Shown: positions 46,173 to 56,789 of the stretch, piece after piece
Position numbering within the stretch: position 1 is the first letter of the stretch
Layout: the number at the start of each line of letters is the position of its first letter
Assembly: GCA_949987705.1 (NCBI GenBank)
Contig: OX465281.1
Location: 193,551,112 to 193,615,111 of the forward strand
Source of the DNA: Thereva unica
Lineage: Eukaryota; Arthropoda; Insecta; Diptera; Therevidae
DNA length: 64,000 nt
Direction of reading: 5' to 3'
Program-made: the position numbers and the translations under genes
The notes under the pieces: model-generated
Database searches by the model: none
Seen by the model: only the letters and a program-made list of their open reading frames with translations
Told to the model about the DNA's origin: nothing

Positions 46173-46770
46173 TAAACATAACACCTTTCTTGCTACACAT
46201 TTTTTTCGAAAATCTTCCCGATTAACCGATATAGGACTACGACACGCTAAACACATGAAATGATGTTTGAAATTCTGCTTGACTATTCGTTTGATGGTGT
46301 GTATTCGAAACATTCAAACAATATTGCAAACATGTTTGCAAACAAATTTGACTGTGTATGGCCTCGGTAATAAAAATGTGGAGCACCGAGCTTCGAGTTC
46401 GAATTCCTATTTCACATGCTAAATGTGGAACACCCAATTTCGATTCGAGAATATATTTCAGAAAAATCGAATTGGTGAACACCGCCGACAGGGTAAAGCA
46501 TGATATGAGCAATTTTCTCCTACAAACAGGGTCATGAGATCCATGAGGGCACGGTAGTCTAGAGAGTCTGTCTATCTCAGAATTCGCGAGTTCGTTTTTC
46601 ATGTATCTCAGTTTCTATAGGTCATCCCCGTGCAAAAGCCCAAAATTTTGACAATGAAATTCTCTTTAACTTAAGTTCTCACAAAAAATTAACCCGATTA
46701 ATCCGTTGAAAGTTATTTATGGTCAAAATTATCGAAAATCTCGTTTTGGCCAAAATTTCACTCAAAAACT

Positions 46771-46771
<1 letters not shown>

Positions 46772-46806
<35 letters not shown>
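46772..46806. repeat. 35-T homopolymer
   Basis: An uninterrupted run of T follows AAAACTG. It could be the tail of a minus-strand retroposed RNA, but I see no matching element or target duplication. Confidence 0.8.
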
Positions 46807-46982
46807 CGAAAATTGTATTTTGTAGGCAATAATGTTTGGTGTAAGAAGATGAAAAAAAATGTTGTGCCTACGAAAACTGTGGGTGAAAACTCGGTGGCAT
46901 CCTTCGTCAGTGAAGAACGTACCTTTTGTGCATAAACATTTTAAAACGTTGGCCGACCTCGGATATTGTCCCGTATTGATTG

Positions 46983-47730
46983 ATCTTCATTCATGGAACT
47001 ATGCAAACTAAACGACGAGTAATGTGTATAGAATAGAGGCATACGTCATTCGGACAACGCTGTCGTTCGACGCTATTGTGTAGCGGGCTTGACGAATGAC
47101 CGGAGCTGTTTCTGGCCACTTCGTTGCATAGTTCAGCTGTGTTGTTCGAGCTTGATCTGCGGATACCAAGTTTTTCAGTCTTGTAAAGCGCACTGGGAGG
47201 ACCATACCAACAAGACAATGATACGAGTCGAAGTTGGCACCTCGCTACGTTCGTACTGTTATCAGACCCGAAAGGTGGGGTGGTCTATAAACACATGGTC
47301 TATTTGGTTGCGAGGGGCTCCATCAGGGGATATCCAGGTGGCTTTATGGCAAATCTAATTCTTTCAGCGACCAAGTTAGTTCGTTGCCCATTGTAATTAG
47401 TGTTTTTATTTAAGCTGTGGATACCGATGCCTGTGTAATGGCTCCCAGTCTAGTTTAGCGTTCAGATATCCGTGGACGATTTTTGCATCACACCTGGGGC
47501 CAGCTCAACTACTTCGAAGAATTTCATTTCTTTTCAACCCGCGGGCTCTTCTGTAGGTGCGTGAATGTTTATGAGGCTGAAGTTGATTATTTTGCATCGC
47601 CCACCCTTCCTGACGCCTTGCGTTTATTGCTTTAAAGCCGATAATCACAGGCTTCATTCTTTTGATGATCATAAGACCTACCCCAAGTAAATGGTGTTTT
47701 GTACGACAGCCGCCACAGGCCTAGAAAGGA
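46983..47730 (-). pseudogene. APE-endonuclease region of a non-LTR element
   Basis: From high to low coordinates the frames give VIIGFKAINARRQ, then FSLINIHAPTEEPAG, then DAKIVHGYLNAKLDWEP. SPDGAPRNQIDHVFID follows, then QARTTQLNYATKW, which belongs to the post-endonuclease linker. This matches, in order, the S-x-I-N-x-H-A-P-T-E, GDFNAK, and N-x-IDHVL-ID motifs of APE endonucleases. The catalytic GDFN box reads GYLN and frames switch at least twice, so it is inactive. It could be the N-terminal half of the kind of element represented by A at 32.5-34.6 kb. RT is absent here. Confidence 0.65.
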
Positions 47731-47830
47731 AAATTTCACTATGTCTGAATATGAATCATGAAAGGATGGTTCACCCTCTCTCCCGGTACTATAGGTTCAG
47801 CCTCATTTCGGATTAACCTTATAACCATTC

Positions 47831-50800
47831 AATTTTGAATAACTCCTTTGGCCAGTTTCGTACTGCAGGATAGTTCTGTGTTGCCCTTCTGGAAGGCTCT
47901 CTCATCTGGTTGTAGGTAGTTTAATGCATAAAGGAAAGACGAGAATCGTACTCACTAAGGAAAGGAGTTTTGAAACCTGTTTTCACTATCTCTTGCTTCA
48001 AATAATGAATACACTTATGCAGCCCATTAAGATGATTAAAGGTTGCTAAAATGTAGCTCTGTTTGTAGCCAGGCTCAAGAGGCCTTCCAACGAGCTTATT
48101 TTAAAGCTGAAACAACAATCTTTCTTAAGAGACTCAAGCATATGCCAAGGTGGACTTTAAAACAATTTACTTTAATAAGCCAGATGCTTTCAAGGAGCTG
48201 ACTAAACAAGCATAGACATACCTATGTACATTAGCCGTGGGAGGATGTAGGTTGGCAAGTGCCGCTGTTCATCGATGTTGTAAGGTTGTAACAAAAGAAA
48301 AGTTTATGCCGATTTTTTAATAGAGCACGCAAAACGAGCAGCTTTTTGGCAAAAGAAAAAACATACTTTACAAAAGGACTCAAGCGAAGCATTGTAGTCG
48401 ACAACTAAATGAAACAAATGCTACAACAAACACAAAAAATAAAATAAACAAAACGAGAACAAAGGCGGCTTCTCATGAAAATAGATATTTCATTGTCTTT
48501 TTCATAAATTACATACGTACATATATGTACCTTGGTAGCGTTCGAGGAATTGGCTTTTAACGTTTGTACATATAAAGTACTTTGCATGGGCTCCAACCTG
48601 CAATCATCCAGAATTTCTTTGTCTCTGGCAGAATACCAGTTATGTACTTATGTACCATACATTTTTACCTGTACTATAGGTACATGCATACACAGGTACA
48701 ATGCCATCAGACGAGGATTAATAATTATGCGGAAAAAGAACTTTTCGTTTGGTGTCGTGATGTCTGTGGAAAGTTGGTTGCTCCTCAAAAATGCACCCAT
48801 GTTAAAGCTGAAAATTACAGGCCATGAAGCGGCTGTCGTGCTTCATTCCCTACAATTCTTAGGAAAATTTTTCCTCGTTTGCAGGGAATACCTGGGTATT
48901 TCGTGACGATAATTTCTTTTGCTAGCAATTTGCTACTGGCAATTCTGAAGTGCGTTCCTCAGAAAAATGCTCCTTTTGGCCTCCATTCACCTTGCGGTAG
49001 GATTGTTACGTTGAAGTCATAGACTTCTGATAATTTACCTTAATAACACCGGAAAAGGGTTAAAATGTCTGCCATTTTTGTGTGCGACTTTAATAATGCT
49101 CCAAGCTGGGGACACAATGAACATTTTGTGTCATAAATTCTAGACCCAAAAACCAATTCCCCCACTTTAAGTTTACTAACCATAACGGAAAGTTCGCAAC
49201 TTTACCAGTGACTATTGTAATTAGTCTCATACGAACATAAATTAAGGATGTCAGCCCTAATTTATGAGGTACTGAAGTTAGTAAGTTTCTTTTTTTCTAT
49301 TTGTTTCTGGTTGCACAGCTTCAGCAGATTCTCCTGACTTGTCGGCTTCGACGTTATTTTGTATAGAAAGGAAGTCCCGTGAATCCTGGAATCCAGGGTG
49401 GATGCTTGCCAGTGCTGGAAACGAGAAGATTTCCTTATTCGTTATGCCAACTATAAAGTTGCTTTGGTGGTAAACTTTTAAGCTAACAAAACACCAAAAC
49501 TTGTTCATTTTGAAATATGACAGTGTGGCAGTACTTTATTTTGTGCTTATGAATGAGCTTTTTGATCAAGTTCCTTGGAATCCTGTGTGCCAGTTAAAGT
49601 TGATTACGAGTCTATGGGGGGGGGGGGGGGATCCTGGCGGCCTCAAACACCGCTGCAAATGATATTAGGGTCAAAGTTTACCGAGGTTAATTTACAAACT
49701 TGACTAAACTTCCGGCAGGAATATTATTAATTATTTCAAGACATCGAGTGAACTAATCCAATTTGTCAACAGAAGTAAAACGAATATAACCTTAAAATTT
49801 AGTGGTACAGCTGACGACTTGCTAATTTAATTAATTATTAATTAAATTAATTAAAAGTTTTAAAAAAAGAACTAACTTGTCTCACATACTGTAAGAACTA
49901 CCTTCAACACTCGTGCGATTTAGATGAATCTTTCACTAGCTATGGCTTTCGCAGAATTCTCTTAACACGACATTGGATTGTCGTGTGAAATATGTAGGAA
50001 TTGATTATAAAGTTTTCACACTCCGATTGTTTTATTCAAGGATAAATTTTAAATTAATTTTTTGAGAATATCCTGCCAGACTGAGACGATATCGTTAGCT
50101 GAATTTTATTATTGACTCGAGAACAAAATTGGTACCTATGGACAAAGTTCTCAAGATTTGTATAAATCTGGTTCTAGATCTTGGCAGGAGACTCGTTGTG
50201 ATGTCAGCAAGAAAAGCTTAATTCCTTAATAAATAGTTGCTTCAGATGCAATGCAGTCATCTGACATGATTTCCAATGAGTTCGACAAGTGAGGGTAATA
50301 TTTCTATGTTTCTGCCAAAAAGATTCAACAGCTCCTCTATTAGAAAATTAAAGATTGATAAGTTCAAATTTTATATAGTTTAAAGTTCAATACAATTAAA
50401 TTTTATATTGCTACTAGCTATACTAGCTGGACCCCGGTGCTGATTTGAAATCTCAAAATCACTTTTTCCATGGGCACTGCGGTCTCCAATCCCACCAAAG
50501 TACATTCGAAAGTGTTACTCCGTTCGTTTGAAAACACAAATTACCCGCTCCCCAACACATTTTAACGGTCTCACTGCCACTCTTGTTGTGATCAGGTGCT
50601 AACGCGGACTATTAACGAATTTCGAAGCGAGACGCTTGTATTTTATTGACGTGACAACGTCTTAATATTCTCCGATTTAATAATCGGAATCGAATTCCGA
50701 TTTAATAATCGGTTTAAGATAGGACGCGCGTGTGAAAATGTCCCGCACACAAAAAAAAAATTTGCTTCGAAATATATAATTTATTAATTGAGCAAATAAT

Positions 50801-51057
50801 ATAATACAAAACGTAATAACAGACGTTGTCACGTTCAAATTAATAGACGTTGTCACGTTAAAATAAGGACGTGATACTTCACATCCAAGACCATTAATTT
50901 TTTAATGTTAATGTGTGTGGGGTGTTGTTTCCAATATCCAATTCTTTTAGTGCGCACTGTAGCTTCCGTTTATTTTGAGGTGATAAGAATTTTAATACAC
51001 AGTAGGAGACATCAAAGACATCTTTTGCGTATTTTTAATTCCGAATAATCTATATCT
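47831..51057. other. Unannotated 3.2 kb with small palindromes
   Basis: No gene recognised. Between 50,650 and 50,870 there are inverted words (ACGTGACAACGTCT against AGACGTTGTCACGT) and two direct copies of CCGATTTAATAATCGG (50,672 and 50,697), suggesting the relic of a palindromic element. A 14-G run is at about 49,617. The remainder is AT-rich. Confidence 0.4.
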
Positions 51058-51513
51058 CACCAAAAAAACATTAAAAATGTGAATTAGAAGTTCGTGGGCG
51101 CGGACATTATTTATTGGGACAGTTTAAAACACACTTGTTACAAAAAGAAGTGATATGGATTCGTCAAGATGAATTGTTAATAGCATGAAATAATTAAACA
51201 CGTGCATTTACGAACGAGTTCAGTGTTTCTAATAAAATTTGTTACATTTCGAAGGTCAGCTAAGATTCACGCTATACAACGAATTCTCCAGCCAACACTT
51301 TCGCGGTTAATAATACTTTATTGAGTTATTAGCAGTTGTAAATCTCCTTTGAATTCGTTCGTAAATGCACGTGTTTAATTATTTCATGCTATTAACGATT
51401 CATCTTGACTAATCCATATTACTTCTTTTTGTAACAAGTGTGTTTTAAACTGTCTCAATAAATAATTTCCGCGCCCACGAACTTCTAATTCACAATTTTA
51501 ATGTTTTTTGGTG
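51058..51513. repeat. Foldback element with 163-bp arms
   Basis: The arms 51,058-51,220 and 51,351-51,513 are inverse copies with few mismatches, around a 130-bp spacer. The arm includes AATTAGAAGTTCGTGGGCGC and ATTAAACACGTGCATTTACG. The right arm is also found alone at 38,166. No target duplication is clear. Confidence 0.85.
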
Positions 51514-51544
51514 GAATATCACTCTTTTTTGTTTTCCTACATAC

Positions 51545-52830
51545 TAAAATAAAAATAATGTATTCTACTTATCACACCCTTTCATTTGATACCTTTGTCG
51601 AGGAGGTGGTGAAGAAAATGGTAATGCGCCCTATTGAGATGCCCGCCATGGATCTACATCACTGACATATAGAATGGACTGCTCATGAGGAATTTTTCAT
51701 GGCACCAATTTGTTCCATAGGCTACAAACCTTTTTTCACCCCATGTAAACACCGGAATCAATTTTGAAATTTACTTTTTTTAAATACGTACTTAAAACAT
51801 TAAAACAACACAAATATTTTGTTTAAAAAAATTAATAAACACTATTTTCACTTTTTCACCTTTAAAAATGCCTTTTTTTCATTAATTTACAAATTTTATG
51901 TGTATCTGATTTAAGTTCTTAACGCCTGTTTTTCCTGTTCTTCTGAGTGCTTCTGTCAGTTTGGGGGCTTATGGATGAGCGAGTCGACTATACCTTTTTG
52001 GTGCCATCGGTTTGTATGGGAATAAATGCTGATGAGCAGTCCATTATTATATGTCAGTGATCTACATAGTATACAGTATACAATATAGCTTATTGTGTTC
52101 TACTTATGATACCCTTTCATTTGATACCCATGTAGATGGGTATGTGAAGAAAATGGTAACCTGCCCTCTTGAGATGACCGCGGTGGATCAAACGGGATAT
52201 TGAATATACTATATTGCTTATTGTCTTCTACTTATGATATTCTTTCATTTGATACCCATGTCGAGGGGGTTTTGAAGAAAATGGTAATACGCCCTCTTCA
52301 GATTGCCGCCATCGATCTAACCATATATTGAGTATACTATATCGCTTATGGTATTCTACATATAATACCCTTTCAATTAAGACCCATGTCGAGGGAGTGG
52401 TGAAGAAATGGTAGTCCGCCCTCTTGAGACGGCCGCCATAGATTTTACGACATAGCTTTTTGTATTCTACTGAACATACTCTTTCATTTGATACCCATGT
52501 CGAGGGGGTTGTGAAGAAAGTGGTAATCCGCCCTCTTGAGACGACCGCCATGGATTTTACGACATAGCTTATTGTATTCTACTTAACATACCCTTTCATT
52601 CGATACCTACATATGTTTGTCGAGGGGGTGGTCAAGAAATGGTAATTTGTCCTCTTGAGATCGCCGCCGTGGATCTAACCATTTCTTGAGTATACTATGT
52701 AGCTTATTGTATTCTACTTATCCTACCCTATCATGTGATACCCATGTCGAAGGGATTGTGATGAAAATGGTAATCCGCCCTCTTGAGATGACCGCCATGG
52801 ATCTTACCATATATTGAGTATATGGAGGAA
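51545..52830. repeat. Satellite array 3 (about 7 units), interrupted by a MITE
   Basis: Anchors CATTTGATAC-like fall at 51,583, 52,118, 52,246, 52,374, 52,485, 52,597 and 52,732. The first gap becomes 127 bp once the 400-bp insertion and its 8-bp duplication are removed. Units of 111-112 and 128 bp alternate as in array 1. It follows directly on the foldback and keeps the same orientation as the other two arrays in the plus-strand text. Confidence 0.88.
51660..52059. mobile_element. 400-bp hAT-like MITE in the satellite, perfect 8-bp TSD
   Basis: Both ends read CACTGACATATA inward and share GGACTGCTCATSAG and GGCACCAA further in. The target ATCTACAT is identical at 51,652-51,659 and 52,060-52,067. 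There is no coding sequence. An 8-bp duplication with CA...TG ends fits hAT best; P-type elements also make 8-bp duplications. Confidence 0.88.
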
Positions 52831-53190
52831 TGACATCTGGATCTATTTGGGCCTTCTTGTATAGTTTTTCTTCATTTTTGTTGTCTTGTCTACAGGAACT
52901 TCGTCATCAAAAAATGCAGATGCAACCAGTTCGTCTGATAGTTCCTCTAATAAGTAATGACAAAGAAAAAATTTTTCATTGCGCACATTGAAATTTCCTT
53001 ATTGACACTTTCATAATCTTTTAAATTCTTCAAAAGCTGAAAATCATTTCTTGGGTAAGTATAAGTAGATCGTGCTTGAAACTAGCCGTTCTTAAGGAAA
53101 GTGATGGATTCCTTAACAAATGAAGGCAACAAAAATGAAGAAGAACCATTGAAGAAGGCCCAAATAGATCCAGATGTCATTCCTAAAATA
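52825..53190. repeat. Inverted repeat with coding-like arms
   Basis: A 56-bp segment (52,825-52,880) is mirrored at 53,124-53,190. The plus-strand reading of the right arm is NEEEPLKKAQIDPDVIPK, within a 60-codon frame (53,101-53,283), and the left arm reads nearly the same peptide on the minus strand. Between them a possible acceptor (TCTACAG ending at 52,895) precedes a short Ser-rich frame ending at 52,957. The source gene is unknown; this might be captured host or element exon sequence. Confidence 0.5.
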
Positions 53191-53374
53191 TTGAACTTAT
53201 ACTTAACAGTAGCGACCCTTAGACCTAAGTCTAAAAATCCCAAAAAATACAGTAATCCTTTTTTATATAGTAGATCAAAGTAACAGGGTGCCCCAAAGAA
53301 AATAAAGAAAAAAGTTTTTAAGGACCACCCCAGTGTGAATGGAGGTTTGAATGTAGACAGCTCTTGAAACTCGA

Positions 53375-53630
53375 TTTTGACACACTTAAAATTTTGCACA
53401 CATGTACAGTACACTTGACAATGCAATCTGGCACAAAACAAGATGGCGGTTCCACCGACATGGGTATCGAATGAAAGGGTATGTGGAATACAATTAGCTA
53501 TTTGGTGTTATTCCAAATTTAAAATGGCGACCAACACAAAATGGCGAAGAATACAGAATGCTATTAGCTGTGTGGTGTCATTGAGTTAGTATAGTACGGT
53601 AAGCTGTGTGACGTTTATGGGCCATGGTGC
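53375..53630 (+). mobile_element. Helitron fragment
   Basis: Matches 27,340-27,800 in order: GCACACATGTACAG, GACAATGCAATCTG, GACATGGGTATCGAATGAAA, and AAAATGGCGACCAACACAAAA. Both Helitron ends are missing. Confidence 0.7.
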
Positions 53631-53696
53631 ATTCGTCCCAAATTAAAATTTTCCTGATGTTACTTGTAGATGTGTCTATCTGGTTTAAGTTGAATG

Positions 53697-54243
53697 GCAG
53701 CGTGGGAGCCTCGATAACTGAAAATCGTTGATTTTTTAAGACGCCCTCGATATTCTTTAACGTTTTCTTCAGTGCCGATCTCCAGTCTATAGGTTATTCT
53801 CGCCTTAAAAATTTAACGTGGCAACGGATAAACATGACCAAACCACCGTAGACGACGGTTTTGTATTTGTTCTTCGATCAGTGTTTGTTGAGCCCATCTT
53901 TATCTAACTGTCTCGTGTCGAAGGCGATCGCAGAGTGAGACCCCGAGAATCTGCCTCAAACGTCGCATTTGCAAGACCTCAAAATTTTTGTAATTCGGTT
54001 TGACCAGTGTCCACGTTTACCATCTATAATGAAGAATCGGAAGGATCAACGTCGCAATAGAAAGCGGATTTGAAATCGATGAAAACGACGACAGTTCGTT
54101 CGTCGCAACAAATTCTTTCTTCGATCGAAAGGAGACTAACAACTCGATAATTCTTGCATTCCCGACTGTCACATTTTTTTCAAAATTGAAACAACGATCG
54201 CTTTCTTCCACTTCCTTCGGCTTTGATCTTCTCGGCGGTACCA
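53697..54243 (-). pseudogene. RTE relic, multiply deleted
   Basis: This stretch aligns, piece by piece, with the C-terminal and RT parts of the intact RTE (its 39,600-39,990, then 40,590-40,660, 40,795-40,890 and 40,955-40,980). At least three internal deletions join the pieces. The shared words include TCGTTGATT, AACATGACC-type, GGATTTGAAATCGATGAAAA and CTTGCATTCCCGACTGTC. Point changes are many, so this copy is older than the one at 39 kb. It encodes nothing useful. Confidence 0.8.
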
Positions 54244-54257
54244 TCCATCCCATGGCG

Positions 54258-54770
54258 CTACAGTTCAAATCGAGCCTTGGCCTCCTCTAGGGAATTTCTC
54301 CAGTTTTGACGGTCCCTTGCAGCATGTCTCTTGTTCCGGATTTTGAGCATTGCCTTTGAAGCCGTCACAGAGTCCATCCATATCCTCCTGTGTCTACCTA
54401 CTGGTCTATTTCCTGGAATTTCTGCCACCATAAGCCGCTTTGGAATATGATTGTCCTCCATCCTGATTACGTGGCCGGCTAGTCTCAGTCTGTGGATTTT
54501 TATTAAAGTTGAGAGTTGTGGGTCGTCAAAAATTTCAAACAACTCGTTCTTCGCCATATTTCATCCACTCTGGTTGAGCCTATTATGCATCGAGAATTTT
54601 TCTCTCAAACCTGTTGACTCGTTCCTCTATGTCCTGGGTCATAGTCCAAGTCTCGCTACCATAACTACTGGTCGTATTACTGTTTTGTTGAGTGAGCATT
54701 TCGGTTTTCTGTGCACAAACCTTGAGTACAGTATTTGTTTTTGGGCATAAAAGGCTCTATTAGATTAGCC
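54258..54770 (-). pseudogene. Non-LTR ORF2 C-terminus
   Basis: The frame at 54,258-54,557 reads IHRLRLAGHVIRMEDNHIPK, then RPVGRHRRIWMDSV, then ARDRQNWRNSLEEAKARF. This is the C-terminal signature (RLRW-x-GHV-x-RM, GRP-x3-W-x-D, W-x2-x-L-x-EAK) of RTE/CR1-like proteins. Upstream, in other frames, degraded thumb sequence (GSETWTM-like) can be made out. It differs from the RTE at 39 kb, so a second family is represented. Confidence 0.65.
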
Positions 54771-54917
54771 AGTAGTATTCGTCTGGTTATTTATTCTTTT
54801 TGTTCGTTTCTTTTTCTTATAGGTTATGTAGGATCCATTTCATATTAATAAAATGCAAAATACCTTTGAGTCATTGTAATCCTTATATTAAATTGAATTT
54901 GTGTTATTGTTTATAAT

Positions 54918-54953
54918 GGACGTTTCGACATTAATATTCTATGTCATCTTCAG
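54918..54953 (-). ncRNA. Hammerhead-like motif in left Penelope arm (candidate)
   Basis: The minus strand reads CTGAAGA, a 5-bp stem (GACAT/ATGTC) with a 9-base loop, then GAAAC. These are the two conserved core boxes of a hammerhead ribozyme. One base (T) between the first box and the stem is irregular, and the cleavage-side strand is not certain. Penelope-like elements are known to carry such ribozymes in their pseudo-LTRs. Confidence 0.45.
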
Positions 54954-55230
54954 CTAAAAAATTTAATAAATTTACAATACAAAAACTTTTAGATGAAAAG
55001 AATTATTATAGGTTATATGAGACTCACCAGCAAAAAGAAGAAATATTAACAAATTAATTTAAAAAATCTTGGTACATAACATTAAAAAGAACAATACATA
55101 TTTCGAATAATTTGGTGACTTAAGTTACACATATTAATTATCTTTTTTATTTTAACTTTTATATAGTAGGACATTTTTGAAGAAATCTTATGTTCACTGA
55201 TATAAAGTAAAATAGAATGACGGATCACCC

Positions 55231-56261
55231 ATGGGATCCAGTATTTCGAGTTCTCTTGCCAACATAGTTTTACAGAAGCTTGAAAAAGAAATTATTTCTG
55301 TCCCCGAATATAAAATCTGCTATTATAAACGTTACGTTGATGATTGTTTAATTATTGCCCCTTCTTATTTGATTAATAATATACTAAACAGATTTAACAA
55401 CTTTCACCCAAGACTCAAATTCACCCTTGAAATTGAAAAAGAGAACAAATTAAACTTTTTAGATGTCACATTAATCAGAAATAACAATCGTATTATCACC
55501 GATTGGTATCAGAAGGCTAGTTCTAGTGGTCGACTTCTTAATTTCCATTCTCATACAGATAATACTTACAAAATCAGTGTCGTAAATTCTTTAGTCGATC
55601 GTGTCTTTCTCTTATCCCACCATTTCACCGTAAAAATTTTGAATTAGTTTATGATAGATTACAACAGAACGGTTACCCTTTAACATTTATTAAAAAATTT
55701 TTAACTAAAAGATTACATATTTTGAAAACTAAAAATAATACAGATATTGTTATTCATAAAAATACCACCTCTGACATTGTGTTCACTAAAATCCCTATTG
55801 ACCACATTACCAAATATGCCGTAAATAAAATGATTAAAAACAGTAATATTAAGATTGTTAGTTTTCCCATTTCATCTGTTAAGAGTATGTTTACTAAACT
55901 GAAAGACCGAGTACCTACCAACGAGACCAAAGATGTTATTTACGAGATAGAATGTGGCGGTTGTGACAAAATCTACATTGGTGAGACTTCTCAACCTCTT
56001 AAAAAGAGGATCTACCAACATGAATACCATGCCAAAAGTAAAAACCAACACCATAGCGCTCTTTGTAAACATACTTATGACACTGGACATATTTTTAAAT
56101 TCAAAGACACAAAAATTCTAGATTTTGACCATTATTATAACAATAGACTTATTAAAGAAACCTTTTATATTAATTACAAAAAAACATTTGCTGTCAATAA
56201 TCACACTGACCATAACAACAATTTAAAATTTATTAACAACTTTATTAGAAACTATCATTAA
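55231..56261 (+). pseudogene. Penelope reverse transcriptase/GIY-YIG endonuclease, 5'-truncated and frameshifted
   Basis: The first frame (55,231-55,647) begins in RT at MGSSISSSLANIV and contains the catalytic YVDD (about residue 34), then NKLNFLDVTL, the usual block after it. A single-base shift near 55,618 moves the reading to the second frame, which runs to 56,261. It ends in a GIY-YIG nuclease: CGGCDKIYIGETSQPLKKRI with the Tyr, Gly and Arg, then HSALCKH and a KET-like Glu at RLIKETFY. The N-terminal RT blocks are missing. Apart from truncation and one shift, catalytic residues are intact. Confidence 0.85.
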
Positions 56262-56666
56262 TATATTTCAAATTTCACCTTACCTTTCATACCTCTCACA
56301 TCCATTTTTCCATTTTATAGCATTTTGTTGGTAATGACTTCATTTTATTTTTTCTATATGTTGGTACTTGCCTAAGATCTTAAAGCTTCTTTTCGATTGT
56401 CATTCCATTTTACTTTATATCAGTGAACATAAGATTTCTTCAAAAATGTCCTACTATATAAAAGTTAAAATAAAAAAGATAATTAATATGTGTAACTTAA
56501 GTCACCAAATTATTCGAAATATGTATTGTTCTTTTTAATGTTATGTACCAAGATTTTTTAAATTAATTTGTTAATATTTCTTCTTTTTGCTGGTGAGTCT
56601 CATATAACCTATAATAATTCTTTTCATCTAAAAGTTTTTGTATTGTAAATTTATTAAATTTTTTAG

Positions 56667-56702
56667 CTGAAGATGACATAGAATATTAATGTCGAAACGT
56701 CC
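56667..56702 (+). ncRNA. Hammerhead-like motif in right Penelope arm (candidate)
   Basis: Mirror copy of the motif in the left arm: CTGAAGA, stem GACAT/ATGTC, GAAAC, then GTCC. The stem and core boxes are unchanged between arms. Same caveat about the extra base beside the stem. Confidence 0.45.
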
Positions 56703-56789
56703 ATTATAAACAATAACACAAATTCAATTTAATATAAGGATTACAATGACTCAAAGGTATTTTGCATTTCGTTTCTTTTTGTGATTGAA

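Larger units (their letters stand above)
43612..46367. mobile_element. PIF/Harbinger transposon, two-gene type
   Basis: Near-terminal inverted repeats share GGCCATACACAGTCAAATTT; the outermost three bases differ. TAA flanks both ends (43,609-43,611 and 46,368-46,370), the expected PIF/Harbinger target. The element carries two convergent genes: a MADF/SANT-like DNA-binding protein on the plus strand and a HARBI1-type transposase on the minus strand, 73 bp apart. Both are broken by single-base changes. Perfect palindromes GTTTGCAAAC occur at 43,648, 43,685, 43,797 and 46,334, near the ends. Confidence 0.9.
54851..56769 (+). mobile_element. Penelope-like element with inverted terminal arms
   Basis: Two arms of exactly 371 bp (54,851-55,221 and 56,399-56,769) are inverse copies with very few differences. 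Between them is a 5'-truncated ORF for reverse transcriptase and GIY-YIG endonuclease, the defining pair of Penelope-like elements. TTCGTTTCTTTTT occurs at 54,803-54,815 and 56,768-56,780 and may be a 13-bp target duplication with a short extra tail on the left. Inverted pseudo-LTRs with 5' truncation are known in this class. High arm identity implies a fairly recent insertion. Confidence 0.88.

Noticed and set aside
46540..46600. Possible tRNA-like SINE head (GGTAGTCTAGAG ... GCGAGTTCG)
   Set aside because: The box A and box B words are too weak and there is no cloverleaf or tail nearby.
46772..46806. Poly-T run as the tail of a processed pseudogene
   Set aside because: No coding or retroelement sequence adjoins it in the required orientation and no target duplication is visible.
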